A DNA stretch of 64,000 nt from Balanoglossus misakiensis. Its lineage: Eukaryota > Hemichordata. The notes below the pieces were generated by a model. It did not search any database and was not told the origin of the DNA. It saw only the letters and a program-made list of their open reading frames with translations. Shown here one piece after another: positions 52,821 through 64,000 of the stretch; position 1 is the stretch's first letter, and each line of letters starts with the position of its first letter. A program made the translations under genes and the position numbers. The stretch spans positions 12,648,001-12,712,000 of the forward strand of contig CM082582.2 of NCBI GenBank assembly GCA_040954595.2, read 5' to 3'.

Positions 52821-54860
52821 TATGAAAATCTTTTATTGCAACGCTGAAAAGAACCGTCCGAAAAGAAAGTGTTTCAGTGTGTGTGTGTGGATATTTGACC
52901 TCTTCAGACTTAGAGACATGAAAAATAAAATATACTCCTTAGTAAGTTAGTAGTCATGATATGGTTGAAATATCTGCCGACCAATTGGACTCACTGGAGG
53001 CAAAGATTATGACTTGTTTATTCTCACAAGAGGAATAATAAATACAGCCAGTAAATTGCCAAAATCTCCATTTTCCTGTCAGTGATCTTCAGATCCCCAC
53101 AGGTTCTACGATAAATAGCCTATATGTCACTTTCTGTATGTCAGTTTCTGCTTTTATGAGAAACACAGCACTCGAAAAAAAATAAAACATCCTCAGATTT
53201 ACACTGCTATCAAATTACACTGCGCTCCTGCTAGAACCTTTAGGCATATAATGTTTAAGTGTACAATGTACAACAACTCCAAATTCACTCAACGATTGCG
53301 CTGTACAATACTTGAAGGAGGCCACACTGTATCAAATAACACCGCCTGGCCAACAACACAGAAACAACAACATTCCTGGTAACCATATTCTGATCACCAC
53401 ACAGAGACTGTGACCAACTCATTATATTTTAACTTATTTCAGTTTATTTGTTTCCTACAGTACATGCTGTACAGATCCAGAGCTCTTTTCTGATTTTCTA
53501 ACCCTGGGATAACATCAAGTTGGCCCAGTGTCAGCTCACTGTCAATGTTTGTGTAGCATGTGCCATTTTTCTCGTGTGTGCGTGTGTGTGTGTACTAAAT
53601 TTATTAACCTGTAAAATATTTCAAATCTTTTTTGTCAGAAAATCTATGGGGAAAATGAATGCACAGATCAGATGACTGCAAGGTAAAATGTTACACTCAG
53701 ATCCACCCCAGTTTCTCAGTATAGAGGTCCAGGAATGCTCACTGAGAACAATGAAGTTGGACCAAACCATAGTGGTGTAAAGGGAACAAACAACAAGCTG
53801 CACCACTTTAAAACCACTTCATGATCTGACTACACATGAATTCCTCACAAAATAAAACAAAACAATGGAAATGGTATCAACTTTCTTTTCTGAAGGGATT
53901 CATGGATATTGATGATCAACAGAGATCTATACAAGAAATGTGTGCATTTCTGTATCTGCAGTGTAGAGGCAGCCAATCAGAAGTAACAACAGATTTCCAA
54001 GTATGTGGTTTTCAAAGACGGGTCCACTGATTGGATCAGGTAGCAAACTATACTTATAAGTGCAAGTCCCTGATTGGATGTCTCCTGCACTTGGCTATTG
54101 GCAGGTGCACATGTACACAGCTACTGTGTACAGGCCAATTTGCATTATTCATTCATTTCAATCAACAATGCAGTGACATTCCATTTCTGTGGTCCGTAAA
54201 TGGTCAGTCCGTGCTTCCGAATTTGTTTATGAATAAGTACACACCAGGTGTATGAATAAATATAGTATAAATACAGGCTGTCTGAGGTGTTCTTCGCAGT
54301 CAGTTTCTGGGCCGATCACTTGCTGTCAACACTTTGCCAGGGAAGGACAGGGATCAAATTTGGCGTTCCCCCCTTTTGCGCTTGTAATGTAGCAAAGTTA
54401 TGATACGGCAAAATCGATACCGTAAAATATTTTACGCCATACATTGGAGATCGGTCGTACGGAAATGTCATTTACACCAGTGGGCGTGCTGATCGTACTC
54501 TTACCTGGTCTGTCGTCGTCAATAACTGCGAAAATGTCTTGAATGAATGTGATCACTGCACCATTTTCACGACGGCAGCAACGTACGGCTTCATTGACAA
54601 CAAAAACGCAAATCAAGGCCCTCTAGTACCACCAAGTTTTTCTAGACCGCTTCACCATTGTAAAAATCAGGCCAATTTTGACTACATTATCCCAACTATA
54701 AGCCATTCTTTCAGTGAGAAATATATAAATTATGGTCTTGTGGTGTAAATAGTATTGTATGACTCAAATAAATTCACGTAATAACACATAATATCAGATT
54801 CGACATTGTATCTTATTTATGTCGTAGAAAGAGGCTATTTCTGGAAGTGTTCAGAATAAA
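52821..54860. promoter_or_regulatory. Divergent intergenic region between the coiled-coil gene and PDCD6
   Basis: About 2 kb separating the two start codons, which point away from each other, so both promoters should lie here. It contains a GT repeat (about 53575-53592). No clear TATA box, CpG island or X-box was identified, and the short open frames look random. Confidence 0.55.
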
Positions 54861-56415
<1,555 letters not shown>

Positions 56416-56463
56416 AACCTTCCCATAGAACAGAAACCAAAGCTTTCCATCATAGCTGTAGAC

Positions 56464-56469
56464 AATAAA
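56464..56469 (+). terminator. PDCD6 poly(A) signal
   Basis: AATAAA 49 bp after the PDCD6 stop. A second AATAAA lies about 27 bp further on and another AATAAA-like run near 57130, so alternative ends are possible. Confidence 0.5.
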
Positions 56470-57661
56470 GTATACTAATGATGTAGGCAATAAATTATAC
56501 CAATGATGTACACAGATAATCAACATTTTATGTCAAGAGGGCCATTTGACTGTCCACCTGTAAATGTACAAATTATATGACAGACCACTGTGTTTGCTCT
56601 GTTTATTCAATGGCAGATGAACATTATTTACTATGTTGTATATTTATGCATATGGATGACCTTTGATCTTGAACCTTGGACAAGAATCGGACCATGCAGT
56701 CATTAATTGTCTCCAAAATGTGCAAATCATTTCTGATTTTTTGAACAACAGAGTGAACCTTGTCATGATCAAGAAAGATAGACATATCAAAATAAGATCC
56801 TCTGTACAGGTAATAAAACAGGGATGGGCTTCATCAGCCCTCTTAACAATTAATTTATAACACATGCATTGATGACAAGTTTTGTAGGTTATCAGCGGTA
56901 GTAATTAGTCGTAGTATTTACAATTATTCTCATAACTTTTCTAATCAAAGACATTTTGAACCTGTTCTTGATTTTTGTGACCTTTGGATCTTTGACCTCA
57001 TACAGAGATAATGAATTGGTGAAATCAGTTGTATCACTTCCAGTAGTCTAACTGTTCCACAGTTCAATGTACCAAGGCTGCTTTACAATTACATGTATAC
57101 AGTAGTGGTGATGTTTGCTTATATATTTCATAATAAAAAAAATCTATTACTGGAGTCCTTTGGTGTATGCAGTCAATGTGTGTTTTTCTGTCCGTGACTG
57201 ACTGACTTACTGGTCTGACATCTGTGTCGTGTATATTCAGATTTGATACATTGTGAAATGAATCGTGAACTGAACTTTATTCGGCCGAAAATTATCGACA
57301 AAATTGAGAATAGACGTGGTCGCTTAGGTTTGACCTGGGGGTTTGACCTTGAAGATGCGGGGAGTTGCGTACGCGCGCGCGTGTCCTCAAAGAAGGGTGA
57401 AAGGTGACGTACTTCCGCAGAGTGACGTCAGCATCAAGGAATTTGCAATGGCGGATGTAAAGAAGCTTTGCAGATGCAAAGATTGCCTGTGAAGAGTGCA
57501 TCCGAACTATGACAGTTTGTGCGAATTAGGGACCCGCATTGGTTTTATTTCCATCTTGTCATACAAGCATACAGGTTTCTTGGTATGTAGTCGATCATGT
57601 AGCTTTTCGTTAAGGGGGTTTTCGGTCTGTTTTGCTCTATTCTTCGAGGAGTTGCGGTGCG
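56470..57661 (+). promoter_or_regulatory. PDCD6-ANKS6 spacer with ANKS6 promoter
   Basis: Most of this is AT-rich PDCD6 3' flank. From about 57350 the sequence becomes CpG-richer (CGCGCGCGCG run). It holds ACTTCCG at 57410-57416 (reverse of an ETS site), a perfect TGACGTCA CRE at 57423-57430 and ATGGCGG near 57449 (YY1 core). No TATA box is evident, which suits a broad CpG-type promoter. Confidence 0.5.
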
Positions 57662-60600
57662 ATGGTTGAAGCCATCGATGAATGCGTTTGTCGCTTGTTA
57701 GTTGCGTGTGAGCAAGGGGACTTGTCTACCGTTCAAACTTTACTGGACCAGGAATTAGCTGTCGATACCGTCGATGAGGAGGGCTCGTCGTTACTACAAA
57801 TTACAGCCGGAAATGGCCACGAAGCTCTTGTGCGATTTCTCATCATGCGCGGGGCGCGCATCGATCACCAAAACTCTTATGGTTGGACAGCTCTTATGCA
57901 AGCGTCAAGGACGGGAAATTGCAAAGTGGTCGGCCTGTTGTTACAGAATAAGGTCGATCCGAACGTCAAGAGCAAATTGGGATGTACAGCTTTAACGGCA
58001 GCGGCCAGGGGAGGACATACGCAAGTTGTCAAGATGTTACTGGATATGCCAGGCATCGAACTGAACGACAGAACATCCGTGTCTCCTCTCATGGCCGCCG
58101 CTCAGTACGGCCACGACACCGTGGTACGACTTCTTCTCGATAAAGGGGTTGATCTTGGCAACTTTGACGAAACGACGGGGCTGCATGTTTTAATGGTAGC
58201 CGCTCTCAATGGCCACATGACGACAGCACAGATACTTGTTGATCGTGGATGTGATCCAAATGTGACCAACATACTCGGCAAAACTGCCTTGGCCATCGCA
58301 ATACAGTCTGGTAAGCGATCGAGAGAAGTGCGGGGATACCTCGACAGGAAAACAACAAATAAACCAAAGCTCGGTAGGTCTTCCGAATTTAAGCTTTTAA
58401 ATAAGTTTCTGTTATTATTTTCAACTACTGTTGTCCTGTGGTGCAAGTATGTTGAACCATGTGTACCAGTATGTCCATGATTCAACATACATGATTACTG
58501 CAGTGCACAGCAGTCCATATACAATCACACAATACAGAACAGGCAAAAGTAGAAAAACCATTCACACCTTAGACAGTTATGGAAACCTTGGCTGTGAGTG
58601 AATGGTTAAACAATAGAGCAACAAAAGACAGCAAACTGTTAAATTCAAAGTCTGCACAGGGAGAGGAGAGAGATTCATCTCTGAAATGTTATATTTCAAG
58701 GCCGAAATTGACAAGGTGTAACACAGTTTGAACCTCTGACAGGAAATTGACAAGTAATCCAGGAAAAGTTAGTGAATAATATTGTTAGCAAGTAATCATA
58801 TGCAAATCTGGGTGAATTGTTAATAACAATGGTGATTTCCTGTGAGCTTTATGTGCGTCTTTGAAAACAAAATCGAGTGTGATTCATTATGTGAAGGGCT
58901 TGATCGCTATTCTGTGTAGGTTTAACACATGATTTAATATAGTTCACTGCTGTGTGCAACTTGGAAAATTGTCTTGTCCTTTATGAAGCTACTTGGTGTG
59001 GGAAATTGATGTAATAACATTGACAGCGTCTGGGGTTCAGTGGACCCGCCCATGTGTGTGCGTTGCCCACAACACTTGGCAAACACAAAAGACAAAATAT
59101 CAAAGGTTAAAATGAAATCAACCATAGTGGAAATCGTATAGACAGTCAGTGTGGCATCCCTGATTTTGTTCTATTTGACAGTGGTATGAAAGACAACTTT
59201 TACCTTTAACTGAATCACAGAGTCAAATAGCAACCAGTGTAGAATCAAGCCAGGTGTTTTCAGCTTGGGTTTCTTGCAAAAGCTGGAAATACCTGTCTTA
59301 AGAGTAACTGAATACAGTAAATTCCACACTTGTCTGTATAACATTTCAGTCCTGGTAATGAAATATAAACATATTTCTGTCCAGTACTGAACAATACATC
59401 ACTGTTATGTTGGAAAACTAAGGTAATACTATCTGACCTTCTTGAGAAATGTTGGAAATTTTGTGCTGTGTATGTGAAGGAGCATTCACTAGCCATTGGG
59501 ACTAATTGAGACTAAAAACACAGTTCAGTTTATTTTCAGTGTGTTTCTACTCAGAAAAGGAAATTAAAGGGGAAAAAATGTTGAAAGGTTGATAGCTGAG
59601 CCACTCAAAACATGTGAGGCTTTATCGTGTAGTAACAGTAGTGAAACACTTTGTTACACAAACAGAAATAGCTGTAGGGCATTGGTATCAGAAATGTGTG
59701 AGCCTTGGGGAACTTCAGTTTTATTGAGAGATCACAATTTTGATGTCATGTACCGGTGTACATGTAATCCATCACTGTGTCAAAATGAAGAGCTGTTGTA
59801 GACGTGAGGTCAACTATTTGCTGAATGATGCCGTGAATTCCTCTATAACTTGGAAATCAAAGTATGGCTGCAACCGTGTCCAGAACAACTCACCATGGAG
59901 TTGCTACGCCAGTGTTTATGTGATGTTTCTATGATCACATAATGCAAAATGATTAGCAAACAATTGTCTGATATAGAGTTCCAAGTCACACATCTACATT
60001 TTTTTGCCTTTAGTAGACAACTGGCTATTTAAACCCCTTCAGTTATGTACACCTGCATAAACCACAACATCATAGACTTTCTCGTATTAATTTACTCATT
60101 GATTTTCATATGAGAAAATAGGTTAATACTGACCAGACAACTAACCAAATTTAGTTCATTTTTCAACAGCTTAGTGGGTTTGAAATAATGACTGATATAA
60201 GGTTCTCTGGTTGTTGTCCTCCTCACAGAACCAGAAGACCACAAACCAGACATCCTTGAAGCAGCCAAATCAGGTAGGTACTCACCCAGGCCATAGCTAA
60301 ACTTAACCCTTTCACCGCCATGGTTCAGTCCAAACCCATTGTTTTCTATGGTGCGGTTGGACCTCTAAAGAGGGAACTGGGGGTGAAAGGATTAAGCTAT
60401 GTCATAGTTTTATGTACGGACTTCAATCTATTTGGCAGTTTTTGCCTTTGCTATTCCCATACCAATTCCTGACTAACCCCTCCCACTGTTTGATTGATGA
60501 ACCATCCCTTAACCTCCTACTTGTTAGTTGTATGACCTATGTGGTACATGTAACTTGGATCTTGTCAAAGTTTCTTCTGAAAAACTGTCATCATAAATGT

Positions 60601-63600
60601 CAAACCTCCAGATCATTGGACTGACTAATAGCGCAAAAGGACCAAGGGTTAGGGCATGCTTTACACGCAGTAAAACAAAGACAGGCATTGATGGTTCCAT
60701 AAATCTTGGTCTTGTTCGTTCAAAGCTTAGACATAAATAGTGCTATGAGGAACTGTTTGGCCTTGTGAAATTGGTTGAACTTTGTTCCAAAGTTCCCAAA
60801 CTCTGTTTTAATTATTTGTTCGTCATCTATTTATGTCTGGCCATTTTACTCTTTCAGGAGATGGGTGTGAAAATGATAAAATAAGATAATTTACATATTG
60901 TCCAATACTGTACAAATGAAGTGAAAATTGAACACAAACAGAGGTATAGATGTTAGATAATAGTAAAAGCAATTGTTGACATAATTGTGTAACTGTAGAC
61001 AAAAGCATTATCTGCTGTGACAAAAGCTTTGTTAATCCAGTATTCATGAAAACAAAAGTGTAATTTTATTGGTGTGATCACTCTACAAGGGACCTGCCAC
61101 CCACCCCAGATTTTGCCGGATTGTAATCCTTGATGGGGTGGCACAACTTGCCCATAAATTGTAGTCTTTGTTTTCATCGTAATAGTGAAGTGATCAGTCA
61201 TGTGCCCCATAGTGGGAGAAACTTCCTTGTACGTACATGTAAGTGTTCAGGGAAAGTCAAATGTTACAGTTGGTATAGTTTCTTCTTTTAGTTAAACCTG
61301 CCATCTCTGATTTCATTTTCAAGCAACGACACCTCATTAAGAGAGACATGTTCTCGTCATAGCAGAGTCAGGTGACCACCATTCCATCTATTGTGTAATA
61401 CATTTCACACGTGTATCATATGTGTGACTTTCTCAAACGATCTGAGCACAGATCAGAAAAGTGTGTCTGAGACACCTTTACGAGTATTTGTTTACCCCTG
61501 TAGGCTGAGAAGCTGTGCACAACGCTGCAACAATGACCATGTCACCTAAACTGGGACAGTATGTCATGTCCATTCCGTTACATTGTTGTGCGTGAATGGG
61601 AAGCGTGCCGCGGGGCATTTCTCGAAAAAAGCCGTTGTGACTAAGCTAAATATTGTGTACACACTCCACACTTACTACGAGATTCCACTCCAAGACCTAC
61701 CTCTCTGTTTAGTGGCCTAGATCCTGTGACAGATCTATCAATTCAGATTTATACCCACTAATGATGATTTATCAATACCTCATCTGTCTACGAACTTCAG
61801 ATGTGGTGTCTGCCATGTTTTCTGCCACATTGGCAAACCGAAATCCAAACATTCTTTGGAGGAGCAAATTTAATCTACAGACAAATGTTTACAATCAGTT
61901 TCTTGCATTTTACTTATGTTTTTGTTTTCTGCAGAACAGTTAAAAGTATGCAGGGATGTAGAAAAAGCCAGCAAAAATAACTTGCAATCTGAAAATTAAT
62001 AGTTCAATAAAAAATCAGTGACAGTCAGTGCTCACATGCTAATTAAGCTAAATACGTGTATTGTGTACACACTCCGCAATCTACATACATATACATATGT
62101 ATGCACCGTCCCAGGTTTCATGCATAGTCGGAAAGTTTAAATAAAATTGATTATTTTGTAATCTTCACAAATTACAAGCCTGCCAGAGTCAGGACAGGAA
62201 TGTTTTCGTGAGAATCGTTGCAATGACCACAGGCAGGTACAAGAGCCATAACAATGAGATTGTCACCTAAACTAGGACAGTGTTACCTGTTGTTTCATCC
62301 CCAGTCATCTTCACAAAGACACCTGCCTGCAGGACATACACCTTTGCAGCCATTGTCTGCGAATTACCAAGCTAAATATTGTGTAATCTCATGCGTGTTC
62401 AACGCAAACACCCAAAACACCTCATGTGGAATCGGCCGCGGCTTTTGGAAATTACCACTTGCTATCACAGCTTCAGAATGAAAGTGTGTGTGGGATATGT
62501 AAACAATGGGACTCGGATTGCCTTTGTTTTTTAAAGTGTGCTGGAAAAATGTGCCTCTTTTATCCTAGTGATGATGTACATGTATGTCCAAAGAGAGACT
62601 TGTGACAATTACTGAGAAAGAATTGTATCCCTAAAGCACAATTAATAAATAACATTTTGCCTGGCGACATCCTTCATTCCATAATATCACATTGTTTCTC
62701 CGTGTTATTTTCCATAGGCAATATATTGAGAATCCGACAGCTCCTCCAGGAAGACCCGAAGGCTGCAGACACCATCGGGGAAGATGGGGGCACCCCTCTC
62801 ATGTTCGCTGCAATGAGGGGACGTTTGGATATCGTGGATCTTTTGGTTCAGAACGGGGCAGACTTCAATCGACAGGACACTGCATCTGGGTGGACGGCAT
62901 TAATGCAAGCCACGTACTATGGGTAAGTGGGGGTCGTTGTTTTCTCTACCTTGGATCAAATTGTCACTTGTGTGATAAAGCTTCGTTTTCCTTGTCTCTC
63001 TCTCTCTCTGTGCATGGTTGTCGGGGAGTGTCCCCTGTTACAGCACAGATCAGAAAGGAAAGGACCAGAATCTAAAAATAGACCTGCACAAGAACTGATG
63101 AAAGGCAGCTGACAATAGAAGGGGTCAAGCCCCCATTCAGCCGATAACAATACTTGACTACCGTGTTTGAAAATATACATGCCTAGCAACAGTCTCCTTC
63201 ATTGACCATAAAGATCAACAGACTGGTTAATAAATTGAAAAGTTTAATGACCGCATTTGTCGTTAAAAACATTGTTGGAATCACTTAGTGTACATTTTAT
63301 GAATCTATTTCATGATTTGTTATAATTTTTCATTTGTGTATGGAAAGTGTGTGATTTGTCTCACGGTCAAGGTCAACTGAGCTTTGACAGGTACAAGTCA
63401 TATACATGTACACTGTACTTTTCTTTGTGTACAGAAATGTGGGCACTACAGCTAGAAATGTACATGAACCAAAATTTACAAGGTCATGAAATTGATACCG
63501 GTGTTCTGTTACAAACAACTTATACTTTCTCACAAAAGGAGAAAACTTCAGAGCAAACAAACACAAAGAGAGTTATAAAGATTGTCGTAAACATGCTTCT

Positions 63601-63759
63601 TGTTGTGTTGAGGCCAGTGTATATGAAGCGTAACATTCTGTGTGCTGTTTGTTTTTCACAGCAAAAGAGAGGTGGCCAAATACTTAATAAACCAGGGAGC
63701 TGATGTGAATATACAAGCCAAGGATGGTTGCACAGCCTTTGATCTCGCAGTACTTATAG
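57662..63759 (+). CDS. ANKS6: Ankyrin repeat and SAM domain protein 6, N-terminal ankyrin region (partial)
   Basis: Exons 57662-58373, 60229-60273, 62718-62922 and 63662-63759; the gene runs off the window after a donor at 63760. Phases join into 353 complete codons plus one base. Human ANKS6 is an inversin-compartment ciliary protein that binds and activates NEK8 and is mutated in nephronophthisis. Exon 1 holds about seven ankyrin repeats (LLVACEQGD..., SYGWTALMQASRTG, TALTAAARGGH, SPLMAAAQYGH). Family-specific matches are YLDRKTTNKPK then the short exon EPEDHKPDIL (human YLDPLTTVRPK...RRPDI), and the later GWTALMQATYYG and KYLINQGADV repeats, near identical to human. The C-terminal SAM domain would be outside the window. 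The ATG at 57662 (GCGATGG) is the first in frame; nothing family-like lies upstream. Confidence 0.92.
58374..60228. other. ANKS6 intron 1
   Basis: About 1.86 kb bounded by donor GTAGGT and acceptor CCTCACAG. No exon, RNA gene or clear repeat was recognised inside it. Confidence 0.7.
60303..60395. mobile_element. Small palindromic MITE-like element
   Basis: Starts TTAACCCTTTCACCGCC and ends GGGGGTGAAAGGATTAA, its imperfect complement. The inner halves (CCAAACCCATTG and CTATGGTGCGGTTGG) also pair. About 93 bp, non-coding, just inside ANKS6 intron 2. Its termini differ from the TTAAAGGGACA elements, so it is a separate family. Confidence 0.6.
61528..62386 (+). repeat. Diverged duplicated segments in ANKS6 intron 2
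   Basis: A segment at about 61528-61671 begins ACAATGACCATGTCACCTAA and ends with AAGCTAAATATTGTGTACAC. A segment at about 62249-62386 has the same two blocks in the same order (ACAATGAGATTGTCACCTAA ... AAGCTAAATATTGTGTAA). A third partial copy at 62043-62080 has TAAGCTAAATACGTGTATTG followed by TGTACACACTCC. They are likely remnants of one repeat family or local duplications. Confidence 0.55.
62923..63661. other. ANKS6 intron 3
   Basis: 739 bp with a short TC repeat near 62996-63012. The acceptor is TTTTTCACAG. Nothing else was recognised. Confidence 0.7.
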
Positions 63760-64000
63760 GTATGTTCTTTCATTAAATGTTACTTAACAGGCAATAAGCA
63801 GGTTGTGGGGGGTCTGTGTATTTTGTGCATTGCGTTGGAGTCTGCTCTGTGCTTTGAAGGTTCGTGCAGTGCATCATGGGACATTTTATTTCCACCAGTG
63901 CTGTACTGAGTAGTGCTGCTAATAACTAATTTGTTTTTGCTTTGAACTTCAATCAACTGAAAATCAAAGTAAGTGGCATTGTAGGGATGATATGCATTAT

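Overview
This is intron-rich animal nuclear DNA: GT-AG introns, AATAAA poly(A) signals, roughly 40% GC by eye, many microsatellites and small non-autonomous DNA transposons. The gene set (an EF-hand LPCAT, PDCD6/ALG-2, ANKS6, and a large Reeler/CUB/C-type-lectin membrane receptor) suggests a bilaterian, most plausibly a marine invertebrate deuterostome such as a hemichordate or cephalochordate. The species cannot be named from the sequence. LPCAT1 and PDCD6 both map to human 5p15.33, so part of this neighbourhood may be an old linkage.

Layout. (1) 3327-4475, plus: the last four coding exons of an LPCAT1/2-type acyltransferase; its catalytic part lies outside the window. (2) 4476-11868: intergenic DNA with simple repeats, RFX X-box-like palindromes and one weak membrane-segment ORF. 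(3) 11869-44530, plus: one 17-exon gene for a predicted 2,088-residue type I membrane protein, in order signal peptide, Reeler, CUB x3, C-type lectin, CUB, C-type lectin, CUB x3, EGF, transmembrane segment, and an acidic cytoplasmic tail of about 630 residues. All splice phases join and the total reads open to one stop. The first intron is 16 kb. (4) 47529-52820, minus: an eight-exon gene for a 403-residue coiled-coil protein with repeated RPxSA-type motifs, which I do not recognise. A 355-bp palindromic MITE sits in its fourth intron. (5) 54861-56415, plus: complete five-exon PDCD6 (192 residues). (6) 57662 to beyond the window end, plus: the first four coding exons of ANKS6.

The genes do not form an operon-like unit. 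PDCD6 and the coiled-coil gene are divergent across 2 kb; PDCD6 and ANKS6 are tandem with a 1.2-kb spacer. ANKS6 is known as a ciliary (inversin compartment) protein. The coiled-coil protein has features often seen in microtubule or axonemal proteins, but that is only inference.

The best candidate for something undescribed is the receptor. It has a Reeler-CUB-lectin ectodomain, two lectin modules with different calcium-site conservation, and a long tail carrying a TxYxxV switch-like motif, a YDN motif and a PDZ-ligand-like C-terminus. All exon boundaries were derived by eye from splice signals and reading phase; no database search was run.
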